DNA of 64,000 bases from UBA1127 sp965116355. Its GTDB lineage: Bacteria; Chloroflexota; Dehalococcoidia; Lucifugimonadales; UBA1127. Positions within the stretch are counted from its first letter, which is position 1. The number at the start of each line of letters is the position of its first letter. The stretch is from assembly GCA_965116355.1 (NCBI GenBank), contig OZ220679.1:1984001-2048000 (forward strand), written 5' to 3'. Of this stretch, positions 1 through 8,000 are shown piece by piece. Both the position numbers and the translations under genes were made by a program. Under the pieces are notes generated by a model. That model was not told where the DNA came from, searched no databases, and saw only the letters and a list, made by a program, of their open reading frames with translations.

Positions 1-95
1 AGCTCAAAGCTGCGTCAAGGGGTGAAGCGCAGCCGTACCTTGCCCCCGGTATGGGGGTGTGTCACAATCCGGCAAACCTTTCCCGGAGGCATGTC

Positions 96-896
96 ATGAC
101 GACTCTGGCATCGAAGGAAGATCTGATAGGCCGACGCGACCCGAACCACACCGTGACGGTGGAGCCGTGCGCCAAGTGGGTACGGGTCATGCACAACGGC
201 GAGTTCATCGCGAACAGCCGCCGCGCGCTGCTTTTGTTCGAGACGCGGAACGTGCCCGCCTACTACTTCCCGCGCGAGGATGTTCGGATGGACCTGATGT
301 CGCCGACGGAGCTCGTGACCCAGTGCCCGTACAAGGGCAATGCGGAGTACTACTCGCTGAGCGTGGGCGACTCGACGGTCGAGAACGTGGTCTGGGCGTA
401 CACGTCTCCCTTCGAGGACACGTGCCCGGACATCTCGGACTACGTTGCCTTCTACTGGGGCAAGGTGGACCACTGGTTTGAGGAGGACGAGGAGGTCTTC
501 GTCCACGCGCGCGACCCGCACAAGCGCGTCGACTGCCTGCCGAGCACGCGGCACGTGCGCATCGAGCAAGGCGGCGTGACCCTGGCAGAGAGCACGCGTC
601 CGACACTGTTGTTTGAGACGGGTCTGCCCGTGCGGTACTACCTGCCCGTGACGGACGTGCGCGTCGACCTGCTGGCCAAGAGCGAGAGGACGTCGCGGTG
701 CCCGTACAAGGGCACGGCGAACTACTACTCGGTGCAGGGCGTCGAGGACGGCGAGGACCTGGCGTGGTACTACCAGATCCCGACGTCCGAGTCCGTGAAG
801 ATCGCCAACCTCGTGTGCTTCTTCAACGAGCGCGTCGACGTGTACGTGGACGGCGAACTGCAGGAGCGCCCGACGACACGGTGGTCTCGGCGGTAG
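96..896 (+). CDS. DUF427 domain protein, two tandem domains
   Basis: The 266-residue protein holds two copies of the DUF427 fold. Each copy shows the LLFETxxxxxYYxPxxDVRxDLL and CPYKGxAxYYS pattern, at roughly residues 25-130 and 160-255. I chose the ATG at 96 because GGAGG lies 6 bases upstream at 85-89; an in-frame ATG at 51 has no such site. DUF427 proteins are common in bacteria but their biochemical role is not established. The gene converges on the pseudouridine synthase gene, with one base between the two stops. Confidence 0.85.
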   Translation: MTTLASKEDLIGRRDPNHTVTVEPCAKWVRVMHNGEFIANSRRALLLFETRNVPAYYFPREDVRMDLMSPTELVTQCPYKGNAEYYSLSVGDSTVENVVWAYTSPFEDTCPDISDYVAFYWGKVDHWFEEDEEVFVHARDPHKRVDCLPSTRHVRIEQGGVTLAESTRPTLLFETGLPVRYYLPVTDVRVDLLAKSERTSRCPYKGTANYYSVQGVEDGEDLAWYYQIPTSESVKIANLVCFFNERVDVYVDGELQERPTTRWSRR

Positions 897-897
897 C

Positions 898-1620
898 TCA
901 CTCTCGCAGCGCCGACAGTTCCTCAGCCGTCAGCGGCGCCGCCTCGCCGGGCGCGAGGGCGCCAAGCCGGAGCGTGTGGATGCGCACGCGCTCGAGTGCC
1001 GATGGCGGTTTGCCCAACGACGCCAGCATCCTGCGGACCTGCCGCTTGCGGCCCTCGGCGAGGGTGACGGCGTAGCTGATGCCCTGGCGGCCCTGCAGCC
1101 GTGCGACGCGTGCAGGGGCCGTGCGCTGGCCGTCGAGGATGATGCCCTCCGCCAAGGCGTGAACATCTGCTTCCGACAACGACGCCTTCAAGCTAACGTG
1201 GTACTCCTTCTCATAGCCGTAGCGTGGGTGCATGAGCCGGTAAGCGAGGTCGCCGTCGTTGGTCATGAGGACGAGGCCCTTCGAGTCCATGTCGAGGCGG
1301 CCGACGGGGAAAAGGCGCAGGCCGCGGTACTGGGCCGAAAGGAGGTCGGTGACGGTGGGGCGGCCGTGAGCGTCGATCACGGCGGAGAGTACGCCGGCGG
1401 GCTTGTTCAGCTTGACGTAAACGTGCGGCTCCGGGGCGGCGACCCGTCGGCCGTCGGCCTCGATGACATCGGCTGCCGGATCGACGTCGCGGGTGGACTG
1501 CGTCACTGTCTCGCCGTTGACCGTCACGTGGCCGTCGGCGATGAGCCGGAAGCAGGCGCGCCTTGGGCCGAGACCCGCCGCCGTGAGGGCCTTGAGCAAT
1601 GTCGTCACGTGGCCGCGCAT
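898..1620 (-). CDS. Pseudouridine synthase, RsuA/RluB family
   Basis: This 240-residue protein has an N-terminal S4 RNA-binding domain (about residues 7-50), an LNKPAGVLS strand near 71-79, and the catalytic motif GRLDMDSKGL with Asp110 as the expected nucleophile. The family isomerises uridine to pseudouridine in 16S or 23S rRNA; length and layout fit RsuA/RluB/RluE but do not decide which site is modified. The start lies two bases after the stop of the upstream SDR gene, so both are probably on one transcript. No strong ribosome-binding site is seen, consistent with translational coupling. Confidence 0.85.
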   Translation of the reverse strand: MRGHVTTLLKALTAAGLGPRRACFRLIADGHVTVNGETVTQSTRDVDPAADVIEADGRRVAAPEPHVYVKLNKPAGVLSAVIDAHGRPTVTDLLSAQYRGLRLFPVGRLDMDSKGLVLMTNDGDLAYRLMHPRYGYEKEYHVSLKASLSEADVHALAEGIILDGQRTAPARVARLQGRQGISYAVTLAEGRKRQVRRMLASLGKPPSALERVRIHTLRLGALAPGEAAPLTAEELSALRE

Positions 1621-1621
1621 C

Positions 1622-2413
1622 CTAGTCCGGCGACGCCCATGCCTCGAAGCCGCCGTAGCCGTTCTCTTCGTTCCACTTCAGCGCATCGACAGCCTCACCC
1701 GTGAACGTGGAGGCGTCCTGCTGCGCAAGCCACACAGCGGCGGGCGCCGTGTGGTCGGGCCGGACGGGGTTTCGCACGCGTATGCGCCCCATCTCTGCCT
1801 GCAGGCGCGTCTGCTCCTCGTAGCCGGTGCTGCGGGTGCCGCCGGGGATGAGAGAGTTCACGGCGATGTTGTACTCGGCGAGCTCCGCGGAGAGCGACTG
1901 CGTGAAGTTGTGCAGCGCCGCCTTCACCGCGCCGTAGGGCTGGTTGCCCGGCCTGCCAACGATGCCGGAGCCCGAGTAGACGTTGATGATGCTGCCGCTC
2001 TTGTTCTCGATCATGGGCCGCACGAAGCGGCGGATGGTCCGCAGGATGCCGAACATGCTGACGTCGAACGTGTACAGCCACTGCTCGTCTGTCGAGTCGA
2101 GGATGTTCAGCACCGCCGAGGGGTGCACGTCGCGCATTCGCATCGAGGCATTGTTGAGCAGCACGTCGACGGTGCCGAAGCGGTCCATTGTCGCCTGATA
2201 GGCAGCGTCGAGGTCGGCCTCGCTGGTGATGTTGCCGGAGAGCGTCAGCGCCTCCTCGAAGCCTCCGAGCTCCTCGGCGAAGTCGTCGACGCCCTCCCAG
2301 GACTGGTCGAGGGCGGCCACCTTGCTTCCCTCTCGCAGGAACCAGCGCACGTACTCGCGGCCCATGCCTCGGGCGCCGCCGGTGATGACTACCACTTTGC
2401 CGGTCAGCGACAT
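1622..2413 (-). CDS. SDR-family oxidoreductase
   Basis: A classical short-chain dehydrogenase/reductase of 263 residues. It has the NAD(P)-binding motif TGGARGMG (residues 11-18), an NNAS motif, and a YGAVK catalytic Tyr/Lys pair. The start was moved inward to the ATG at 2413 because GGGAGG precedes it closely on the minus strand. The substrate cannot be told from sequence. It is upstream of the pseudouridine synthase gene in an apparent two-gene operon. The 285 bases between this gene and the next one on the plus strand show nothing else recognisable. Confidence 0.8.
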   Translation of the reverse strand: MSLTGKVVVITGGARGMGREYVRWFLREGSKVAALDQSWEGVDDFAEELGGFEEALTLSGNITSEADLDAAYQATMDRFGTVDVLLNNASMRMRDVHPSAVLNILDSTDEQWLYTFDVSMFGILRTIRRFVRPMIENKSGSIINVYSGSGIVGRPGNQPYGAVKAALHNFTQSLSAELAEYNIAVNSLIPGGTRSTGYEEQTRLQAEMGRIRVRNPVRPDHTAPAAVWLAQQDASTFTGEAVDALKWNEENGYGGFEAWASPD

Positions 2414-2698
2414 GACTCCCTCCCGCCTGGCTTGCATTTCATCGATTGGCGCAAGTGTACCCCCAACACAGGGAGCGGTCTAGGCGGAAGTCGGAGCGCA
2501 GTTGAAGGACTTCGCCCCAGGCATAATCGCCGCGTGGAATTACATGGCGACGAGATTCCCATTAAATGTGTCTGTAAGCAATGCAACATAGAGCCTCATT
2601 GTTGCCCGGTAAATGGTAATCCTGTACGATGCGCCGCGTTCGGGTTTGTCCGACACGGAATCCCATGTGCCTGGAGGGTATGAGGAAGGAAGGCTGTC

Positions 2699-2947
2699 AT
2701 GGAAGTGAAGATAGATTCGTCACGATTGGATGTGGTGTTGATCGGCAGGGTGCTGGGGGTGGTTGCTATTCTGGTCACCCTTGTCACGAGCCTCTACTGG
2801 TGGATAGAAAGCGGCTTCGGCATCTTCCTGAACACTCTGAACAATGGGTTGGGCATCGGGTTCCTGATCCTGGTGGCGGCGGAGATCCTGAATGCGGTCC
2901 TTCCGCGTAACCGCCAGGCATCCGGCGGCGGCGACGAATCCGAGTAG
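2699..2947 (+). CDS. Small membrane protein, two TM segments
   Basis: An 82-residue protein with two hydrophobic stretches (about residues 12-34 and 43-66) joined by a short WWIESGFG-containing loop, and a polar Gly/Asp/Glu tail. An AGGAAGGA ribosome-binding site sits just before the ATG. I do not recognise the family. The gene stands alone between the divergent SDR gene and aroA. Confidence 0.6.
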   Translation: MEVKIDSSRLDVVLIGRVLGVVAILVTLVTSLYWWIESGFGIFLNTLNNGLGIGFLILVAAEILNAVLPRNRQASGGGDESE

Positions 2948-3059
2948 GGGACCCCATTCACACACGCCCGCCTCTGTTGCCTGTTCGCTGGAAGGCCCGC
3001 GCGTGCTCGTGTACGCTAATAGCTGACGGTCAACGACGCGAGCAGCCCAGGCGGAACGC

Positions 3060-4349
3060 ATGGCGGACACACAACAACTGACGATCGAGACGGTTGCGGG
3101 CCCGCTGTCCGCGTCCGTCGTCATTCCGGGCTCCAAGAGCATCTCGAACCGGGTCTTGCTCCTTGCAGCTCTCGCCGAGGGGGTCTCCACGCTCACCAAC
3201 GTGCAGGTCAGCGACGACACCCTTGTCTTCGTCCGCGCGCTGCAGTCGCTCGGCTTCGGCGTCGAGGAGACCGGCGAGGCGGTGTGCACCGTCACCGGCG
3301 CGAACGGCGGCGCCCCGAACGCGAACGCGTCGGTCTGGTGCGGAAGCGCGGGCACGGCGGCGCGGTTCCTGCTGGCATCGGTAGCGGCGGGCGAGGGCGA
3401 CTACCACTTCGACTCGACGGCGCAGATGAAGCGGCGGCCGATGCACACGCTCATCGCCGCGCTGCGGGCGCAGGGCGTTGGCATCACGACGGAGACGGGC
3501 ACCTTCCCGCTCGACATGGCGACGCGCGGGCTGGCCGGGGGCCCCGCGGTGATGGACGCCCGCGAGAGCAGCCAGTTCACCTCGGCCTTCCTGATGGCCG
3601 CGCCGCTCTGCCACGCGCCCCTGGAGCTGGAGGCGGACGTACAGATTAGCCGCCCGTACATCGACATGACGACGCGGCTGATGGAGCAGTTCGGCGTGCT
3701 GGTGGAGCGGCCGCGGCACGACCTCTTTCTCGTCGGCAACGGCCATGGCTACCGCGCGCGGGACGTCGCCATCGAGCCGGACGCGTCGACGGCGTCGTAC
3801 TTCGCGGCGGCGGCGGCGGTCGCGGGCGGTCGCGTCACCGTCGAGCACCTGCCATTGGAGGGCTCGCTGCAGGGGGACACGCAGTTCCTGCGGGTGCTGG
3901 AGGAGATGGGGTGCCGGCTCACGCAGGCGGCAGGATCGACGACGGTGGAGGGCCCGGGGGCGGGCGGCCTGCGCGGCGTCACCGTCGACATGGGCGACTT
4001 CTCCGACACGATGATGACGCTGGCGTGCGTCGCGCCCTACGCGGACTCGCCCACGACGATCACGAACATCGCCCACGTGCGCGGCAAGGAGTCGGACCGC
4101 GTCCACAGCGTCGCGGCGGGGCTGGAGGCGATGGGCGTCCGCGTGGCCGAGACGGAGAGCACGATCACGGTCTACCCGGCCAAGCCCCACGGCGCGACCA
4201 TCGACACCTTCGGCGACCACCGCATCGCGATGGCCTTCTCCGTCATGGGCCTCGTCACGCAGGGCGTCGTCATCGACGACTACACGTGCGTGGACAAGAC
4301 GTGCCCGGAGTTCTTTGAGCTGATCGAGGACATGGTGGCGCAGGGGTAG
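3060..4349 (+). CDS. aroA: 3-phosphoshikimate 1-carboxyvinyltransferase (EPSP synthase)
   Basis: AroA transfers the enolpyruvyl group of PEP to shikimate-3-phosphate, the sixth step of the shikimate pathway, in the cytoplasm. The 429-residue protein is of normal length and carries the family motifs in order: GSKSISNR (residues 24-31), GSAGTAAR near 97, EPDASTASYF near 240, RGKESDR near 341 and DHRIAM near 386. No other shikimate gene is adjacent; an AroQ-like gene lies 30 kb away but has lost key residues. It converges on the minus-strand LLM gene with two bases between the stops. Confidence 0.95.
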   Translation: MADTQQLTIETVAGPLSASVVIPGSKSISNRVLLLAALAEGVSTLTNVQVSDDTLVFVRALQSLGFGVEETGEAVCTVTGANGGAPNANASVWCGSAGTAARFLLASVAAGEGDYHFDSTAQMKRRPMHTLIAALRAQGVGITTETGTFPLDMATRGLAGGPAVMDARESSQFTSAFLMAAPLCHAPLELEADVQISRPYIDMTTRLMEQFGVLVERPRHDLFLVGNGHGYRARDVAIEPDASTASYFAAAAAVAGGRVTVEHLPLEGSLQGDTQFLRVLEEMGCRLTQAAGSTTVEGPGAGGLRGVTVDMGDFSDTMMTLACVAPYADSPTTITNIAHVRGKESDRVHSVAAGLEAMGVRVAETESTITVYPAKPHGATIDTFGDHRIAMAFSVMGLVTQGVVIDDYTCVDKTCPEFFELIEDMVAQG

Positions 4350-4351
4350 GC

Positions 4352-5299
4352 CTACACCTGCGCCATCACGTCTTCGGCGAACTGCTGCATCGCTTCCAGT
4401 GTCTCCTCCAGCGAGCCGCGCTCAAAGCGGAACGTCATGTCATCGACGCCAGCCTCGGCAAAGCCTCGAATGTCCTCAGCGACCTGCTCTCCATGGCCGG
4501 TGAACGCGCGTCGGTTTCCGTCGGCCTGCGGGACCGCCTCACCGAGGCTGGGCATGCCCGCGCTGTAGGCCACGCCCACATCCGACGGGGCGCGGCCGGC
4601 GTCCTCGGCATGTTGGCGAACTCGCGAGAGGGACTCGGCGAGCTGTGCGGGCGTGCGGACGGGGTAGGTGGGGTTCGTGCCGATGGGGAACCACTTGTCG
4701 GCGAGGCGGCCGGCACGGCGCAGAGCTGCAGGGCTCTCGCCGCCGGTCCAGATGGGCGGGTGCGGCTTCTGCACGGGCTTGGGCTCAAAGTGGAGGTTGG
4801 AGAAGTTGCAGAACTCGCCCTGGAAGGTGGGAGCATCGCTGGTCCATAGCTCCTTGAAGGCGCGGATGTACTCGTTGGTGACGGCGCCGCGACGGTCGAA
4901 GTCCGGGGCTCCGATGGCCTCGAACTCCTCGCGCAGCCAGCCGGCGCCGCACCCGACGATGAGGCGGCCGCCGGAAAGGACGTCGACGGTCGCGAGCACC
5001 TTGGCGGTCAGCACGGGCGGCCGGTGCGGGACGACCATGACGGAGGTGAGCAGCCGCAGCGACTTCGAGCAAGCGGCCAAGTACGCGTGCAGTGTGAGCT
5101 GCTCCATGCACTCGGCGCCGCCACTGAACGAGCCGTCTGCGCTGTACGGGTACGTCGAGTTCGCGGTGCGCGGCATGACGACGTGGTCGCTGACGGTCAC
5201 GATTCCGAACCCGAGCGCCTCGCCGCGGGCTACGAGCTTTGCCAGAGCGTCGGGAGCCGCCTGCGGGCCGCGTGTTGGCGCGCTGAAGCCGAAGTTCAC
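4352..5299 (-). CDS. LLM-class (F420-dependent type) oxidoreductase
   Basis: A 315-residue luciferase-like TIM-barrel protein. It shows an SDHVVMP segment, the LTSVMVVPHRPPVLTAK strand, the DVLSGGRLIVGCGAGW motif and the EPKPVQKPHPPIWTGG motif typical of probable F420-dependent LLM enzymes. The start is taken as the GTG at 5299, two bases after the stop of the candidate selenoprotein gene; a G-rich AGGTGGCAGGCGGG segment there can act as ribosome-binding site. The tight spacing implies one operon with the GrdB-like gene, which suggests a shared redox pathway, but the substrate is unknown. Confidence 0.8.
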   Translation of the reverse strand: MNFGFSAPTRGPQAAPDALAKLVARGEALGFGIVTVSDHVVMPRTANSTYPYSADGSFSGGAECMEQLTLHAYLAACSKSLRLLTSVMVVPHRPPVLTAKVLATVDVLSGGRLIVGCGAGWLREEFEAIGAPDFDRRGAVTNEYIRAFKELWTSDAPTFQGEFCNFSNLHFEPKPVQKPHPPIWTGGESPAALRRAGRLADKWFPIGTNPTYPVRTPAQLAESLSRVRQHAEDAGRAPSDVGVAYSAGMPSLGEAVPQADGNRRAFTGHGEQVAEDIRGFAEAGVDDMTFRFERGSLEETLEAMQQFAEDVMAQV

Positions 5300-5301
5300 G
5301 G

Positions 5302-6279
5302 CTACCCGCCTGCCACCTGCGCCGCCCGCTCCCGCCGGATGGCGGCGTAGTCCTCGCGCCTCCATCGGTAGGGCAGGTGCACGACCGTGCCCGGCTCCGT
5401 CGCCGACTCCAGTACGCTCAAGGCGTCCTCCAGCAACACGCGGCTCTGGTCGGCGTTGCCGGGCTCGCCCATTGGCCGGCCGAAGGGGAAGCGGACGCGG
5501 CAGACCCGCGGCGGCTGCAACACCTCGGCGAGGCCGGAGTTCATCATCACGAGGACGGTTGAGATGCCCTCGGCTTCGAGGGCGCGTGCTATCAGTCCAC
5601 TGGACCGATTGCAGATTGGTCAGGTTGCCGTGATGACGGCCGCGTCGACGCCGTCCTTCTTCAGCAATCGCGCGACCTCCGGCGCGGTCTCGGACGCGAG
5701 GAGGTCGGGCTTCTGGATGAAGCCCATGAAGGAGTAGTAGGTGTCGTTGAGGCTGCCGATGAGGCCCTCGACGTGCATCTCGGCGGCGCGGTCGATGGGG
5801 AAGACGCAGTTGCGGTCCTCGCGGGGGCCGGAGAGGTCGTAGTGGATGTGGGCGACGTCCATCTCGTCAGCCGAGGCGGTGCGCGGAATGGCGCGGAAGG
5901 ACCAGTCGCCGAGGTTCTCCGGGCCGTCGGTCTCGTAGGGCTGCTGGGACTTGAGGTAGAAGCCGCCTGTGGTGACGAGGGCGAGCTTCGCCTCGCGGAT
6001 GGGCACGCGCAAGGGCGTCCACGGCGTCGCATCGAGCTCGATGGGCGACTGCGCGCGGCCGGCGACAATGGCCATCCCCTTCTCCTCCCACTGCTCGAGG
6101 TAGTCGAAGAGTGCCTCACCGCTCTTGGCCTCGCGGGCGAGGACCGCCTGGTTGAAGAGGCCCTTCAGGAACTCGGCCTGCTCTTCCTGCGACATGAGCT
6201 GCCCGATGTAGCGGACGCGGTTGAAACCGGCGTCGCGGCCCACCGCCAGCACGTCCTTCAGGAGCTCTTCAACGTCCAT
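5302..6279 (-). CDS. GrdB-like reductase family protein, candidate selenoprotein (in-frame UGA)
   Basis: Read through one in-frame TGA (5622-5620, minus strand), this gene gives a 325-residue protein resembling the glycine/sarcosine/betaine reductase selenoprotein B family. The codon would be Sec220 in the motif TAT-U-PIC-NRSSGLIARALE, a UxxC redox motif; related proteins carry CxxC there. The downstream half continues the family pattern (GISTVLVMMNSG...PPRVCRVRFPFGRPMGEPGN). A hairpin at 5587-5613 fits a bacterial SECIS. The start is the ATG at 6279, with GGAGG five bases upstream. The LLM oxidoreductase gene follows in the same operon. Without selenocysteine decoding the gene would be a pseudogene or two pieces. 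Confidence 0.8.
5587..5613 (-). promoter_or_regulatory. Candidate bacterial SECIS element
   Basis: Starting six bases after the in-frame TGA, the minus strand forms a hairpin of 11 base pairs (one G.U) interrupted by a single A.A mismatch, closed by a 3-base loop AGU (plus-strand positions 5599-5601). The apical loop lies 18 bases after the UGA and has a G in its first two positions. Both agree with the bacterial SECIS consensus (loop 16-37 bases away, small loop with an early G). The folding was done by eye. Confidence 0.72.
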
Positions 6280-6407
6280 GGAGCCCTCCGGGAATAAGTT
6301 TCGCAAGGCCAAATGCTAGCCGCTGGCGAGGATGGGCGCAATGCTGGACGCTCCCCATGCGCTTTGGTACGCTGCCACACGGCCAGTACGGAATTGGAGG
6401 AACTACG

Positions 6408-6550
6408 ATGACGCAGCAACAGCCCGTCGGCTTTCAGCAGCTCTACGACGAGAACGCACCGGACCTGGCGGCGATGATCGGCGGCGCCCGAGCCATACTC
6501 ACGGAAGACGGTGCGCTTCCGGCCCGCATCAAGACACTCATGATGATGAT
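6408..6550 (+). pseudogene. 5' part of carboxymuconolactone decarboxylase-like gene, split by element
   Basis: The ATG at 6408, with GGAGG at 6396-6400, starts a protein whose first 47 residues (QLYDENAPDLAAMIGGAR ... ALPARIKTLMMMI) match the N-terminal part of an AhpD/carboxymuconolactone decarboxylase-like protein. The frame then runs into the mobile element and stops at 6560. Joining 6408-6550 to 14004-14175 gives 315 bases, an intact 104-residue frame. The family typically uses a Cys in peroxidase or decarboxylase chemistry. The gene is divergent from the selenoprotein gene. Confidence 0.85.
6542..6550 (+). other. attL core of integrated element
   Basis: The 9-bp sequence GATGATGAT lies at the point where the host gene leaves its reading frame. 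The identical sequence occurs at 13995-14003, where the host gene resumes. The core falls inside the gene's run of Met codons. Confidence 0.75.
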
Positions 6551-6566
6551 AAGCGTGTAGACGCAT

Positions 6567-6612
6567 CCAGCTACGGGGTATGGGCGTATCTAGCCAGATA
6601 CCCCGTAGCTGG
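6567..6612. repeat. Perfect 15-bp inverted repeat at left end of element
   Basis: Two perfect 15-bp arms (6567-6581 and 6598-6612, CCAGCTACGGGGTAT and its complement) are separated by 16 bases, 16 bases inside attL. It may be an integrase or accessory-factor binding site, or a terminator blocking read-through from the host gene. The sequence just before it recurs at 9422-9443. Confidence 0.6.
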
Positions 6613-6648
6613 TCTAGCGGCATTAGCGGCGCTTTAGCGGCGGCCCGC

Positions 6649-6945
6649 CTAAGCCAATATCTTCAGGGTGATCTCCACCACCAAATGGCCGTCCACTGTT
6701 GTTGGTGACTCCGCTGTACTTTGATACCGCACGCGGAGTTCAGACCTTAACGGGTTGCCGTAGTAAACCAGCATGAAGTCGCCCAGCTTGCGGAAGGCCT
6801 CTGCTAACCGTGGTGCCTTGTCCGCAAACGGATACACTCTCTGCACTGAGCGCGGCGCACCTTGCCCGCGCACCACGTCCGGGTTTGCCCCCCAGTAACA
6901 CAGGTCTGTGATGTCCTCTCCGTTTGCCGTTACCTTCCAGCTCAT
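6649..6945 (-). CDS. Uncharacterised 98-residue element protein
   Basis: A small soluble protein beginning MSWKVTANGEDITD and ending in a predicted strand (DGHLVVEITLKILA). AGGAG lies about five bases before the ATG at 6945; a second ATG at 6948 is possible. I do not recognise a family, and there is no signal peptide or TM segment. It is the last gene of the left-end minus-strand group, 62 bases after the SinR-family gene, and reads toward attL. Confidence 0.55.
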   Translation of the reverse strand: MSWKVTANGEDITDLCYWGANPDVVRGQGAPRSVQRVYPFADKAPRLAEAFRKLGDFMLVYYGNPLRSELRVRYQSTAESPTTVDGHLVVEITLKILA

Positions 6946-7007
6946 CATTTCTCCTGTTGATGCAGTTGGCCGGGCAAGGACGCATAGCCTTGCCCGGCGA
7001 AGCACCT

Positions 7008-7277
7008 TTACATTGGGCGCAGTAGCCAATCACCAATCTTCTTGCCAAGTCCTTCCCATGCGGCATTGCCGGACAATTGAGCCACCAAGAGCTTGTCGTT
7101 GTTATCCATGGCGCCCCAAAGGTTGTCGCGGACGGCCACAGCGGTGTCGGCTGTCTTGACGGCCCACGATGATTCCGTGATGTGCGCCCAATCGCCGTAA
7201 GCCTTTATTCGTTTGTAGAGCTCATCGTAGTTGCGGCCCGGTGCCGACAGGTCATAGGTAATGATGTGTGTGGCCAT
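7008..7277 (-). CDS. SinR-family protein (Cas2-like fold)
   Basis: The 89-residue protein begins MATHIITYDLSAPGRNYDEL and continues with a GDWAHITESSWAVKT strand. This layout is shared with SinR-family and Cas2/VapD-like ferredoxin-fold proteins: a first strand ending in an Asp, a helix with RIK, then the W-containing strand. Cas2-type proteins are small dimers, some with nuclease activity. No CRISPR array or cas1 is present, so this is not a CRISPR component. It lies between the Arg-rich micropeptide and the 98-residue protein on the same strand, which suggests a cargo module. Its function here is unknown. Confidence 0.7.
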   Translation of the reverse strand: MATHIITYDLSAPGRNYDELYKRIKAYGDWAHITESSWAVKTADTAVAVRDNLWGAMDNNDKLLVAQLSGNAAWEGLGKKIGDWLLRPM

Positions 7278-7409
7278 GGTATCTCCATCCTGAGGGCACG
7301 AATGCCCATTGCGTAGTGGCTGCTTCCTCCCAATAGGAGTTGCAGCCCGTTCTAGGGGTGGCCCCGCAGCAAGGGGCCACCCCTTCTATTCAGTTGTGGT
7401 GAGCCGGGG
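7278..7409 (-). other. Intergenic leader of the left-end module
   Basis: These 132 bases separate the Arg-rich micropeptide from the SinR-family gene. They contain GGGGTGGCCCC...GGGGCCACCCC, a near-perfect inverted repeat around 7352-7383 that can form a GC-rich hairpin between the two genes. No other feature is seen. Confidence 0.4.
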
Positions 7410-7514
7410 TTAACGTCGGCGCGTCGTTGTTGTCCGTCGGCGGACGGTCACGGTCACCCTGCGTCGTACCGTCACCCTTCTAACAGCGCGGCGGACCAAG
7501 ATTCTCCTAGCCAT
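7410..7514 (-). CDS. Arg-rich micropeptide (34 residues)
   Basis: A very basic peptide starting MARRILVRRAVRRVTV, made almost only of Arg, Val and Thr (about 16 Arg in 34) and ending TTTTRRR. A GGAGAGG ribosome-binding site precedes the ATG at 7514, which argues that it is translated; an upstream in-frame ATG at 7607 lacks one. The composition recalls nucleic-acid-packing peptides of small viruses, but this is only compositional similarity. It is the first gene after the bidirectional terminator and heads the minus-strand module. Confidence 0.5.
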   Translation of the reverse strand: MARRILVRRAVRRVTVRRRVTVTVRRRTTTTRRR

Positions 7515-7639
7515 CGCACCTCTCCATCCTGGCGGGATTGCCGGAAGCGGGAGGCGCTTCGACCCCCAGCGGCGTTGGGCCGCCCTTCTTGACCCCTCAG
7601 ATCCCAACGGGTATCATCCCGCTGGCTTCCACAGCCTGA

Positions 7640-7705
7640 GAAGCCCCCGCTTCCAGCGGTTGGGGGGCTTCAAAAAACCCCCCGCCGAAAACTCGGCGGG
7701 GGGTT
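7640..7705. terminator. Double, bidirectional rho-independent terminator
   Basis: Two adjacent hairpins. The first has arms 7640-7648 and 7662-7671. The second has perfect 12-bp arms 7676-7687 and 7694-7705 (AACCCCCCGCCG and its complement). An A6 run at 7672-7677 gives a U tract for minus-strand transcripts and TTGCTTTTT follows on the plus strand, so it can stop transcription from both sides. Confidence 0.8.
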
Positions 7706-8000
7706 GCTTTTTCATCATTGACCAGCATAGGCTACTAGAGCTTTGTTGCTGATCCACTTCGGCGACCCTCCGCCGAAACTCAGACGTCGGTGTGCTACCA
7801 CCGGCGTCTGGTTTTTTCGGACAGGAGCAGCGTACTCCTTCCTGATGGTCATGTCAATGCGGCTGGATACCATTTGAACACCAATTTTTCCATGGCGTTG
7901 TAGGCCACCCAAACCACCAAATATGCCTTGTTCCCGACGGAGAGCAAGGGGCAGGGTAGGAGCAAGGCCGGGAAGCCCCGGAAACCGTGGAGGTGAGCGG
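7706..8000. other. Region without convincing gene
   Basis: Between the double terminator and the first plus-strand zinc-finger gene, only short open frames without ribosome-binding sites occur. One minus-strand frame ends at 7715, right at the terminator, and could encode about 50 basic residues from an ATG near 7870, but nothing supports it further. Confidence 0.4.

Noticed and set aside
5302..6312. Reading the GrdB-like locus as two genes (5302-5550 and 5620-6312).
   Set aside because: Protein similarity continues through the TGA, the downstream ATG lacks a ribosome-binding site, and a SECIS-like hairpin is present.
7008..7277. Possible CRISPR-Cas locus because of the Cas2-like protein.
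   Set aside because: No repeat-spacer array, cas1 or effector gene is present anywhere in the window.
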